The notes under the pieces are model-generated. The model was not told the origin of the DNA and did no database searches. It saw only the letters and a list, made by a program, of their open reading frames with translations. Made by a program: the position numbers and the translations under genes. Shown one piece after another: positions 44,959-55,849 of a stretch of 64,000 nucleotides of DNA; the first letter of the stretch is position 1, and the number at the start of each line of letters is the position of its first letter. Source of the stretch: Metridium senile (Eukaryota > Cnidaria > Anthozoa > Actiniaria > Metridiidae); the NCBI GenBank assembly GCA_949775045.1, contig OX459103.1, positions 6,996,541 to 7,060,540 of the forward strand. The letters are read 5' to 3'.

Positions 44959-47900
44959 GAAGTTGATCGATCAGACTTTTGGTTGGGGTTGGTCAATTGA
45001 TTGATTCAGTGATTGGCCAATTGATGGTTGGTCCCGGGAGGGGTACTCCCTTTGTCCAAGTAGTAGGGGAGATCGGCGTACCTTTTAGGGTAAAAATATT
45101 TCCTGTGCGTACCTTTTAGGGTCCTTTTAGAGTTCTGACTCAAAAATCAGTTACGTAACATGATGTCGTACCTGTAAGAGTAATTTTTACTCTTTTCACT
45201 TTGCTTTGTTGGGGGTAGAAATCGACAAGGCTTTATCAGTTATACCTTTTAGGGGTCGTTTTCAAAATCTCTGCAGATCACCCCTACCACTTGGACAAAG
45301 GGAGTACCCTACCCCTGGGTGGTTGGCTCCTCTGACCGATTGACTGATTAATAATGTTACTATGTTCTATGTTTACCTTAAATTCGTCCCATTCAGTACA
45401 TACAACAAACGCATGGGCATTTTCAACAGCCTTATAAGGATCTTTCTCAATGGTTACAAGCTTTTCCACTACAATTTACAGAGAATTGCAATTAATATCC
45501 AAAAAATCATCCATAAATGCCAACATCCACCACCACTAACATCAATGTTATTACCAAAATTGTCACAATCACCATTGATCATCACCATGTAAATGTATTT
45601 AATTACATCAACTTCACTATCCATATCATCATCAGACCTATTCTTATCGTCATCACCTTCACCATCTTCACCATCATCACTATAAATGTAAAATCATCAT
45701 TTATAAATATATATATATATATATTTCTAAATATTAGCTTATTAATTAATTAATTAATTTATCTATTTTAACATATTTAAATTATTTTTAAACATATTTG
45801 TAAGAGTTTTGAGACTTTGTATGAAACTCTAAATAAAGTTATTATTATCATCACTACTATCATTGTTGTCACTATAGCAACATCACCACCACCATTAAAC
45901 CTACCTCTACTTGAGTCTTCAGATATGGAACTGTCTTCTAGCTCTCTGAAAAATAATGTAAAAATGTTCTTAAAAATTATGCATAAAACAGGTTCCCATT
46001 TAAATCTGTACTTATGCAAATTGTGTTGATGTGTGCTAAATTAAACACACAGATCAACCAATCAGAGAAGTTCACTTCAGAAATAATATACTTTGTTTGG
46101 TTGATCTGTGTGTTTAGAACACATGCACACAATTTGCATAAGTACAGATTTAAATGGGAAAGTACAGATTTAAATGGGAACCTGTTATATATAAACATAA
46201 GTAAAGGTATATTGTACTTTACTTTGTGAATACCCATCAACACCCTTACTTACCAGCTTATAGGAAACAAGTCTAGCTCAGTTAGCTATTACCTGTAACC
46301 TGTAAAACATAGCATTGATGGAGAGAGAGAGAGAGAGAAGAGCTCAATTTCTACTTCCTGGGAGACCTGGGAACTCCTGATGCTAAATATTTTAATATTT
46401 AAAGGCCTGGTTCACACTAGCTAGGGACATATAAGCATTTAAGCATAATCAGCATACTCAGACTCAGTTGGGAGCAGTACTTGTCTTTTCTCACACCTAT
46501 TCAAGAATTGTTTTACTGAGTCTGCATTAATGTTGCTTATGCTTATATATATGTGGCTTAGTAGTGTGAGCCAGGCTTTAGTGCTTTTCCTTTAGCTATA
46601 TACTTACAGCATGATCTGTGATTTATCAACCTTAGGATCATAAATACTCAGCATTGCTCCTTCATCCATCAGATATTTGCAGATGTAGATACTGGCGGAC
46701 TCTCTAAAACAAATGTATCATTGTTTTGTTATAGTTGTGCTTGCTGTTTAACCTTCCAACACTCTACATTGTACCACCTTTTTGATACCCTAAGCAATAC
46801 AGAGGGGTTGTAAAGGGGAGAAGGGGGTGGAAACCGCAAAACCGCACAAAAAATCAACAAAAACTGCATAATTGCATTAAAATTTGCTAAAAACCGCAAC
46901 CATAACATTTGTAAAACCGCAAGTATCAATAAAAAAACGCAAAACCACACCAAAAATAATGCAAAACCCCAAACCCTTTCAACCCCCTCATTATGAAATC
47001 ACATATTTCACCCCCTATATAACACAAGATTAGGTTCCCCCTTCTTTACATCCCCTGTCCTCCTTAAAAATCCTACCTTGTATCTCCAGTATTTTTCTTA
47101 AAGGCAAAACCCATGATAGCAATCTTCTTTCCAGTCACTGTGTTAAACAGACAGTTAATAATTCTATTTGTAAATCGTCGTCGTTGATATTCGTTCATTG
47201 AGATCACTTGGTACCAGTAATTAGCAACTTCTGGAAGGTTCAAGGCTTCACAGAGGTACACTAGGTTAAGGACATCTTTCTGGAAACAACTGCCACCAAA
47301 ACCTGTAGAATATTAATAGGAAATGTTTTGATAAGTGAATGGGATGAAATAAAGAAATCAATATTAACAAAGGTTTGATGTATGACTAAACAGAATAAGA
47401 ATCTCTTTTCTTCTATGGCTTCTGGATGTCTCCTTAATAGCCATAATTAAGTTCTTTTGATAGTTTTTTTTTTATAAAATGTGGTATACTTATTAGCTAT
47501 ATATTATGTCAAATAAATAATAAAATAAATATCAATAAAATAAATCAATATATACACATACTTGCAAAATAGAACATTTGTCACAAAGAAAATAGAACAT
47601 CTGTGATTTAGTGCGAAAGGAATTAATTAAAAGACAAAAGAGAGAGTTCAGCTTGAGTGATCTTCTTTTGTCTTTTAATCAATTCCTATCGTACTAAATC
47701 ACAAATGTTCTATTTTCTTTATAACAAATGTATATTTTTGTATGACAACCTTACTGCAAGTAGGTGTATTTATATATGTAGATAAATACATACATAAATG
47801 AAAAACTGAATGAATAAATAAATAAATAAAAAATACATACATACATTTATAAAAATTGGCAAATACATGTAACACTCAAAATAGTATAATGATACTGCTG

Positions 47901-50900
47901 TCTAATAACAATATTATATTATAGTAACACTTTTGTAGGAACTTTGCTTTCAAAATTGCTTAGTTAGTTTCCAACCATTGCCCTGAAGATGAAGAAAAGC
48001 TCTGAAAGCTTGGCACAAATAATCTAGTTGAAAAAAATATTAATATACCCATATATACTGCAATACATTAATTCTCACCAACAGAAGCCTGTAAAAACTT
48101 GTTGCCAATCCTAGAGTCCATTCCTATAGCATGAGCAACCTCTGACACATCAGCTCCTGTAGCTTCACATATGGCACTCATGGAGTTGATACTGGAAATA
48201 CGCTGGGCAAGGAATGCATTGGCAGCCTGGAAATAACCAAACAAATGAAGATACTTGATTTGTAATTACGCCTACTGTCAACTCATAAAGGTAGGGAATT
48301 AATTTTGGAGTATGTGCTATTCCTTAAATAGCCTTGGTATATAAGACCTATAAAGCCTGTTGAAGACTAACAGCGTAGCAGTTGAAACAAAGAAGTCCAA
48401 ACCTTCAACAGTCATGCAAGAGACAAAGAAATATACTGGTGACTTTTCTTCACTATGAATATTACTTTTTTCAATTTTATGTGTCACTGATCATGATATT
48501 AATATTATTTTTTACTTGCAAATTATGGTTTATTTAGTGTGTGAAACTGTTTTTTAGTTTTTGCAACTAGATAATAGTCATATTGTCCAGCCAATCCCAA
48601 ATTTTATTTTGGACACCATATGTTCATCGCCATGTATTTTTTAATTTTATGTGACTGATACATTATTTTTTACTTGGTTTATTCAGAGTGTGAACTATTT
48701 TTTTAGTTTTTGTTGCAACTTAGTCAGTTTGTCCAGTCAATTTTGGACACCATATGTTTATTTACCAGCTTAGAGAGTTCAGAGGACCAAGTGTTTGTCT
48801 TGATAATTTTTTCTTTAGGGATCCAGTGTTCATAAACCCATGCTAGTGCATCAATGGCACGTAAACCATCCTTGGTTTGTTCACCTCCTATAAAACAAAC
48901 AAACATATATCACATTAGACTAGTGCTGGCAAAAGACTCCCAAGTTAAACACTATAACTATAATTATAAACAAAGCTAACAAAGAATACACAAGGATTCC
49001 ACCTGACCATAATAACCTAGTCTTATAAAGTATATCCTTTTCTCCCGAGGGGGGGGGGGGGGGGGGTACTCCCTTTGTCCAAGTGGTAGGGGATCGGCGG
49101 AGGTTTTGAGAATGACCCCTAAAAGGTACGCACAGATAAAAATAACTGATAAAGCCTTAGCTTGTCAATTCTACCCCAACAAAGCAATAACACAGACTAA
49201 AAATGCCTCTTACAGGTAAGAAATCATGTTAGGTAACTGATTTTTGAGCCAGAACCCTAAAAGGACCCTGAAAGGTATGCACAGGAAATATTTTTATCCT
49301 AAAAGGTACGCCAATCACCAGGGCTAGCACTTGGACAAAGGGAGTACACCTCCTGGGCCTTTTCTGTTGGGTGGGGTGAAATAAAATTATTTTCTGGAGC
49401 CTAGCTCCTTGACTACATCGATATCATGATTATCATGATTATTATGACTCTCCGAAATCATCATTTGCCAATATCATTATTGTCATCATTTCTATCATCA
49501 TGGTTATCATCATAATACATGTACACACATCTAAATTGTCATAATAATTGTGATCATCATCATCATTGTGATCATCATCATTTTCATTATTGTTATCATC
49601 ATCATCATCATCATCATAACTCACCAACGAGGACTCTGTCTGGTTCTATCAAATCCTTTATTGCTGTTCCTTCTGCTAAGAATTCTGGATTTGATAAGAC
49701 CTGAAAATTGACAATTGAAAGCTTAAACTGAAAGCATAAATTTACTACACAGCGTAGTCCTAGTTTGTGCCCAGGCGATGTACTCGGGGGTAAAGCGGGG
49801 TATTTAATTCGATAAATCAGTTTTGAGGTATTTAAGTCTTGTATTTTTGGGGGTTCGAAATTTGCATGCCATGTATTTTTTTGGGTGTAAAATTTCAGGT
49901 TTGAGTATTTTTTGGGAGGTTGCAATTTGATGCTCCGTCAGATCCAACATCATTTTACCCCCTGAGTACATCACCTGGGAGTTTATGAAGTTACGGCTCA
50001 TGAATGACTAGAACACACATGTAAATTGTGTTTAGTGACTCATGTTTGAATGGTTTGAACCAAGTTGTAAGTGATGATGGTGTATTGTGATCATATGTTG
50101 CTATCAATGACTGACATTTTGACAGCTGTCAATCACTTCTCTATCCCTACTCTATCATGATAAATATTATATTATAATAAATAACAAAATAAATTATTAA
50201 TAGTTGATGGCAATTACTTAAGGCAATAACTGAATTAATGATAAATTTACCTGGAACTTTTTAGCAGCATTTGCACTTAAAATTCTTGTTATACTGAAAT
50301 TTTAAAAATAGTAAATATAAATTTTCTAACAAATAACACCATCAGTGAAACAACCACAATGTATTTATTTATTCATTTATTTACAAAATATGTTCATTCA
50401 TTTATTTATAAATTATTTATTCACTTATTTATTTGTTTATTTATGGAAACTAGAAAGTAAACTAGTATAGGTTGCGCCAGTGTTTGATACATCCTCGGAA
50501 CCCAGGGGTTATCTTTGGTCGCTCGTTTCTCGCTCCCAGAAAAAATACCCCTGGGAATAGTCTGTTGGAGCTCGTTCCCGGAAGTCAAAATTCAAACTTA
50601 TTTAACGACTTTCTTTGAATGGTTATCTTGATTTTCATTGGTCGACCTAATAAGGTTGACCAATCAGGAAAGAGCTGAATTTTGACTTCTGGAACAAGCT
50701 CTAACAGACTACGTTCCCATGGGTATTTATTCTGGGAGCGAGAAACAAGTAACAGAAGATTACCCCTGGGTTCCCGAGGATGCGGGTTGACCAGTCAGGA
50801 AAGAGCTGAATTTTGACTTCCGGAACAATTAGCTCCAACAGACTACGTTCCCAGGGGTATTTTTTCATAAAAAAATTGACTTAACTTTACTGACATTCGA

Positions 50901-53332
50901 GATTTAGCCCTTCGTCAGAATAAAAGAGTTACACTGTTCATGCATTTATTTATATATTTATTCATTTATTTATATTTTTATGCAGTGGCATACTTACCTC
51001 TCAGCAGCTCTTACTGGTACAGTACTCTTTTCAACAATGATTTTGCCACTGTCTGCAACTCTTGCAATGTGCCTGGCTGCTGATTCTATGTATTTCAAAT
51101 CTGGTGCTCTTCCCTAAGGACATTTCATTTAGATGCAATGTTACTTTTAATAGAGTACAAAATAGCTCTTACTACAGGCATGGGATATGCGCTATAGAAA
51201 TAAGTGTATTAATCATTTTTAATCATTATTAATTTTGCAGTCTGCCCCTGTGTTTTTTGCACTTTTGGAATTTGACATATTCTTGATGGTGCATGTTGGG
51301 CTTCTGATCACACTATTTTTTTCACAGCAACCTTGGTATGAAGATTTTTATTCATACATTTCTACTTTTCTATCAGATCTTTGTCAAGATATGTTGACTT
51401 TACAGCTAATACAAGTCATGGATTGTCTTTGGAAACAAAATGGACTGGATCTAGAGTAAGAAAATGAAAACTCAAACTCTAATTCATGATATTTTCATGT
51501 TTTTTAAGACATCTTTTGTTGATTTAGGATGATTCCATATGGATGTTTATGTATACTTGCAAAAGACACTGTCTGTTGAATGGAATGGTTTCAAACAATG
51601 AATTCAAGGCACTGCTCTCTGGCAAAACAATGTGGCACAAAAGCCTGACTTAAATTAATTGTTAAAAATGAGTCAAAATTTGCATATAACTGTATAGTTT
51701 TCTGCTGAGGCCTTTGTTGCCTTGTTTTGGTGTTTTTTGCATGTAAACTTGTTCTAGTTTTTATAGCTTTTTAGAAATATCATCGTATAGATGTAAATTT
51801 GACTATAACTTGTGAAAGAATGAGAAAAAAATGTCTATAATTTAATAGCTTGTTTACTTCAAATCAATAAATTATGATTTGAAATATGATAATTATTAAG
51901 TTGTCAGTGGAAACCTATTGTATTGGTTCTATTTTGTTACTTGGAGTTTTTCTTATTCTTATTATCTACATGGTTACACAAATTCAAAAGTCATTATCCA
52001 AGTTTATATCTTAATTATGGTGTTTAATAAACTTAAATGAGGCATTGATCTTTTTTTGACATCAAAAGAACCTTAAAATCACCATGGTTTTGAAACTTGA
52101 AAATTACTCTTTTTTGTTGCTCAAATTTTATTCATCCTTCCTTTCGTGGTTTTAGCATTGTTTCGTTTTTGTGATCACAGTTGAGCAAATTTAAATTGAC
52201 GTAAGAACAATCAATCGTCATTTTAGAAATCAGCTGATTGCATATAACATTATTTGGCGGGAAAACTACGTCGTCGTTTTCAGAGCGGCTTCACAAAACT
52301 CACGGAAAATTGACAACAAAATATTATATTTTTTTACTAAATGCTAGAACTTGTGAGAAAAAGGTGTTAATTTTATAATTTTTTACTCAATGTCGACTGC
52401 TTGTACCTGCTTTCAAACTTATTCATATTTAATATACATGCAAAAGAAAAATATAATTTTACTTTTCACAAAATAAAATGGAAATAAATACTTATAGTGA
52501 AACGCAGGAGATATTATTAAGCGATCCTACGATATATTTTATGTCAAATTATCAATTTTTCTTTCGCTATTTTAGATTTTTGGAAGTGAAGTTTGAGAAA
52601 AACGTTTTGGACGGTTTGTACCTTTCCAAGCCCGTAGGTCTTCGTTGGAGTGTTTACCTGTAGATAGAAAGCAAATTTACACAAAATTAAAATTTATCTA
52701 GTAGAAAAAATCAAAGAAGAAATCAAAGCAAGAAAATTAGTATCGTTAAAAACGTAAAACAAATTACATTAAAGTTGTAGTACTCTGAAAATTGATTGAT
52801 ATTAAAATCAAAACGACGAAAAATATTAAGCTTAATCTTAAGCTTAATTGAATAAAACTTAGTCAATTCTGTAGAAAACTCTAGTTTAGAGCAAGGGATT
52901 AGAAATAATTCTAGGCAACGGAGAAGGGGAAAAGGAATGTATACAATTTAAAGTTCATCAAACATAAAATTCAAAGAGCTTTTTTACATCTTTACTTACA
53001 CAGATAAAAATAAGATCAGCTTTTTGGATCGCCGAATCGATGTCAGTTGTAAACCACAGATTTTTGCCACGACAAGACTTCACAGTTTCATCTAAACCAG
53101 GCTAGAAGATAGCATAAGAAACGAGTTAATATATACTACAACGCTAGCAAACAAACAACTTTAAACTTACTTCAAATATAGGCAAATTCTCGGAGTTCCA
53201 GGCATCGATTCTACGCTGGCTTAAATCGACCACGTTCACTTGAATATCGGGGCATTTTAAAGCTATCACACTGCAAGATGGTCCTCCGACGTACCCTGCT
53301 CCGAGGCAGCAGATATTTTTGATTTTACTCAT
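44228..53332 (-). CDS. UGDH: UDP-glucose 6-dehydrogenase, complete, 13 exons
   Basis: Oxidises UDP-glucose to UDP-glucuronate with two NAD+ in the cytosol, feeding glycosaminoglycan synthesis and glucuronidation. Exons in transcript order: 53171-53332, 53000-53101, 52622-52657, 50998-51113, 50251-50293, 49625-49700, 48766-48887, 48079-48226, 47077-47302, 46608-46703, 45905-45945, 45377-45468, 44228-44404. All junctions keep frame; 1,437 nt, 478 residues (human enzyme 494). NAD-binding GAGYVGG at residues 11-17; [29 protein letters not shown] (residues 157-164); [10 protein letters not shown] with the catalytic Cys at about 274; [14 protein letters not shown] for sugar-nucleotide binding. The donor of exon 11 could also be at 45,911 (two residues fewer). 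The C-terminus is short and Pro/Leu-rich, unlike the usual Lys-rich tail. No domain is missing, so the gene looks functional. Confidence 0.95.
44440..44640 (-). mobile_element. 3' end of a non-LTR retrotransposon with (TTA)n tail in the last UGDH intron
   Basis: About 18 AAT/AAC triplets next to CTAGCGCACTACTTAATCTC, read on the - strand as a GCGC hairpin tail followed by TTATTATT, as in the fragment at 23.9 kb. No coding part is left. Confidence 0.5.
44713..45030. repeat. Degenerate (GATT)n tract
   Basis: Imperfect TTGA/GATT units with repeated CAATCAGACT insertions, in the UGDH intron upstream of the last exon. Confidence 0.75.
45033..45319. mobile_element. MITE with GGTACTCCCTTTGTCCAAG ends, copy 1
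   Basis: Starts CCCGGGAGGGGTACTCCCTT and ends AAGGGAGTACCCTACCCCTG. Internal TACCTTTTAGGGT words repeat. A second copy, in opposite orientation, is at 49,044-49,357. Both are in UGDH introns. Confidence 0.75.
45490..45730. repeat. CAT/CACCATC-rich and (AT)n low-complexity tract
   Basis: Imperfect ATCACC units followed by about ten AT units at 45,706-45,723, in a UGDH intron. No gene is seen. Confidence 0.6.
45985..46195. mobile_element. MITE/hairpin with AGGTTCCCATTTAAATCTG ends
   Basis: AGGTTCCCATTTAAATCTGT... returns as the reverse complement at 46,140-46,190, where the end is duplicated (GTACAGATTTAAATGGGAA twice). The inner pair CACACAGATCAACCAA / TTGGTTGATCTGTGTG is also inverted. Lies in UGDH intron 10. 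Confidence 0.7.
46402..46579. mobile_element. MITE with AAGGCCTGGTTCACACTA ends
   Basis: GGCCTGGTTCACACTAG at the left and AGTGTGAGCCAGGCTTT at the right, around AT-rich text with GCATAATCAGCATACTCAGA. Related elements are at 58,551-58,712 and, truncated, at the window end. Confidence 0.65.
46798..47062. mobile_element. MITE with AGGGGTTGTAAAGGGGAG ends, ACCGCAAAA-rich centre
   Basis: Imperfect inverted ends GGGGTTGTAAAGGGGAGAAG and CCCCCTTCTTTACATCCCCT; the centre repeats AAACCGCAA/AAACGCAAAAC. In UGDH intron 9. Confidence 0.55.
47565..47740. mobile_element. MITE, sibling of 18,945-19,080
   Basis: GTGATTTAGTGCGAAAGGAAT and ATTCCTATCGTACTAAATCAC arms around GAGTTCAGCTTGAGTGATCTT, with outer AGAACATTTGT / ACAAATGTTCT. 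In UGDH intron 8. Confidence 0.75.
49044..49357. mobile_element. MITE with GGTACTCCCTTTGTCCAAG ends, copy 2
   Basis: Starts CCCGAGG and an 18-base G run, then TACTCCCTTTGTCCAAGTGG; ends TTGGACAAAGGGAGTACACC. In UGDH intron 6, antiparallel to copy 1. Confidence 0.75.
49400..49620. repeat. ATC/CAT-rich low-complexity tract touching UGDH exon 6
   Basis: Imperfect ATCATC/ATTATC runs up to the donor of the exon that starts GTC TTA TCA on the - strand. No gene is seen. Confidence 0.7.
49770..49979. mobile_element. Solo MITE of the CCCAGGCGA family
   Basis: CCCAGGCGATGTACTCGGGG at the left and CCCCTGAGTACATCACCTGG at the right, with GGTATTTAAGTCTTGTATTT and GCATGCCATGTATTTTTTTG inside, matching words of 6,273-7,730 and 32,693-33,726. 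Confidence 0.75.
50487..50870. mobile_element. Inverted-repeat element plus a partial tandem copy in UGDH intron 4
   Basis: TCCTCGGAACCCAGGGGTTA ... and its reverse complement near 50,760-50,783, with inner pairs TCGTTTCTCGCTCCCAGAA, TACCCCTGGGAA and TTGGTCGACC. A partial second copy (50,785-50,870) repeats the right half. Confidence 0.65.
52622..52657 (-). other. UGDH: 36-nt microexon of UGDH ([12 protein letters not shown])
   Basis: Acceptor TACAG|GTAAAC and donor GGAAAG|GTACAA bound exactly 12 codons encoding the conserved VNTPTKTYG loop near the NAD and active sites. Without it the enzyme would lose an essential strand-loop. Flanking introns are about 340 and 1,500 bp. Confidence 0.9.
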
Positions 53333-53480
53333 TTATATTCGACGTAAAACACAACTACAAGGCTTCGTGTTGTGTTTACACATCGACTTCTTGAACGACT
53401 GATCAGCGCACGCGTAGTGGGGTCGAAGGGTATTCCTTGGACGTCGACCCTGATTGGTTGATTTCATCGTGATGTTTACT
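53333..53480 (-). promoter_or_regulatory. UGDH: Likely UGDH promoter region
   Basis: GC content rises just upstream of the ATG. An inverted CCAAT box (ATTGG on the + strand, 53,453-53,457) lies about 120 bp from the start codon, with GTCGAC words nearby. No TATA box is obvious. The call rests on position and the CCAAT motif only. Confidence 0.35.
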
Positions 53481-53781
53481 GCTGTCCCGAGAAGTTACCC
53501 GTAAAACTGTAACAGGAATTAATCTCAAAAGAAATGTTCAAAAATATAGAAAGATTACTTACATTCGGTTATTTTTCTTTATCAAATATTTTCAAAACGG
53601 AACAACCGGGAAACCGGAAGCATGAATGCACGTAAAGCGGAAGTTGTTGAAATCAAAGTCACTTCCGGTGAATTTTTTTTTCACATTGATTAGTGACATT
53701 CATGTACGATACGGTACTGGGGATATTAACAGATCGTTGTAGAATTTACTAACAAATGAAAATTACTTTACTAGCAAATGT

Positions 53782-54803
53782 CCCGACGTAACCAATCGAA
53801 CGAAATCGAACGTTCGATTCAATCGAATTCAATCGAATTCAATCGAATGATTGGATTCGAGTGTATTCGGTAATCGAATGAAATCGAATTCACAACTTTT
53901 TTTGAGCCAATCGAATATAATCGAACATTTGATTGTTAAACTCATTCGATTTTCTTCGATTTTGATTTTCTAGCGCGGCAATCACTTTGTTTTTCGTATT
54001 AAAAGAAACGAGGTTAATAGAGGGTCCTGAAGGGGTAAATTGGGAATTGGAATTTGCCTTTTTTCGAGGCTGGGAATTGGGATTTGCCCATTGGGATTGG
54101 GATTTGTCCATTGGGATTGGGATTTGTCCATAGGATTTGGCTATTTCTTGTCCATTCGTTTTCTCTTGAGATGCTAAAATAATGTTTTAAATTGAGTAAT
54201 TTGCAACATTTTACGTCGTTTTAGTAGACTAGAAGAGAAAATCGAACTATCTTGGGCTTCCTGTGGTTAGTATTCAATTTGGGCTTCCTGTGGTTAATGT
54301 TTGGGCTTCCTGTGGTAATTGGGATTTTGATAAAAAATTGATTGGGAATTGGGATTGGATACCCCCCTTCAGGACCCTCTTAATATTGATAGAAATATTT
54401 TCCTTTTATTAAACGAGCCAATAACAAAATAAACATGTTGTGATGAGTTGTACACAGAGAATGAGATAAGAGATTTATAAAGAGAAAGAACTTCAAGATT
54501 TATTTGCCCTGATTGGTTCAAATAAAAAATGTTATGTTTATAGCAAAGTCTGGGAACAAATACTTTGGGTAGAATTGCCAGAAATTGAGTTTATTTCAGA
54601 CGTTTGATTTTATTTTAGCATTCGACTTTATTTGATTACCGTTCGGAAATCGAACACAATCAAGCATTCGATTGCGTTCGGAAATCGAATCTAATCGAAT
54701 TCACAACTTTTTTAGCATTCGATTTCCAAACGCAATCGAATCCAATCATTTGATTGGATTCGATTGCGTTCGATTACCGAATCGTTCGATTGGTTACGTC
54801 GGG
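53782..54803. mobile_element. 1,022-bp TIR element built on ATTCGATT motifs, 7-bp duplication
   Basis: Ends CCCGACGTAACCAATCGAAC and its reverse complement, flanked by CAAATGT (53775-53781, 54804-54810). Both subterminal regions are arrays of AATCGAATTC/ATTCGATT words in mirrored order. A second element (54,018-54,382) is nested inside. No open frame of note. Confidence 0.75.
54018..54382. mobile_element. Nested inverted-repeat element with AGAGGGTCCTGAAGGGG ends
   Basis: AGAGGGTCCTGAAGGGGTA at the left, TACCCCCCTTCAGGACCCTCT-type text at the right, TAAT on both sides. Contains a TTGGGATTGGGATTTG minisatellite (54,040-54,140) and three direct copies of TTGGGCTTCCTGTGG (54,251-54,317). Confidence 0.65.
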
Positions 54804-55375
54804 CAAATGTCAATTAATAAACCACAATATAGGGTTTGTAATATCTGCTTTATGACCTCATGTGTTGTATTACCTGATTACGCCGTTGGCGAGGTCCAAA
54901 GACCCGATAACTAGATAAAACATTTGAAATCCCGAACGACCACAACCCGCTGATTCTCAAACATGTCAAACGACTTTGATTCTCAGGTTACTATTGCGTG
55001 ACAAACAAGCTTAGCTTCTTAGGACGCTGGGGAACAACAGCCATAAATCACTCAAAATTGAAGGAAATGGCTTGAAATTTCACAGAAATGTAAAGAAAAA
55101 CACAACACACAGGTAGACATGTTTATTTTTATTGTATTTTAAATATTTCGTCATATTGCTAAAAAACGTACAAATGCATAGCAAAAAAAAGTCAGATAAT
55201 TGCTCTGATATGTATTGCAAGCATGTATTTCGAGTAGATTCTGTGCCTCTCTTTCTTTAGTATTTTCTTTCTTTTGTTTCCTTGCTTTTCTTTGATGTAG
55301 AAAATATTTAGAAAAGATATTGGCAATTTATTAACATGCAAAATCTTATCGAAGACATGTCGCAAGTATTAAAAC

Positions 55376-55845
55376 AAGAGAACACAAAAAATATAAATAA
55401 ATAACAAAAAATATAAATAATTAACAAAAAAATATAAATAAATAACAAAAAAATATAAATAATTAACAAAAAAATATAAATAAATAACAAAAAATATAAA
55501 TAAATAACAAAAAATATAAATAATTAACAAAAAAATATAAATAATTAACAAAAAATATAAATAAATAACAAAAAATATAAATAAATAACAAAAAATATAA
55601 ATAAATAACAAAAAAATATAAATAAATAACAAAAAATATAAATAAATAAAAAAAAAAGTATAAATAAATAAATAACAAAAAATATTAATAATTAACAAAA
55701 AATATAAATAAATAACAAAAAAATATAAATAATTAACAAAAAAATATAAATAAATAACAAAAAAATATAAATAAATAACAAAAAAATATAAATAAATAAC
55801 AAAAAATATAAATAAATAACAAAAAAATATAAATAAATAAGCAGT
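55376..55845. repeat. 20-bp satellite (AACAAAAAATATAAATAAAT), about 23 units
   Basis: Head-to-tail units with one-base length variation in the A run and AATAAT/AATAAATAAC alternation. The tract is AT-only apart from one C per unit. Open frames across it are compositional. Confidence 0.85.
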
Positions 55846-55849
55846 CATC

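Noticed and set aside
51235..51459. + strand frame of 74 codons in a UGDH intron as a nested gene
   Set aside because: No domain, no codon or splice support and AT-rich text typical of the intron.
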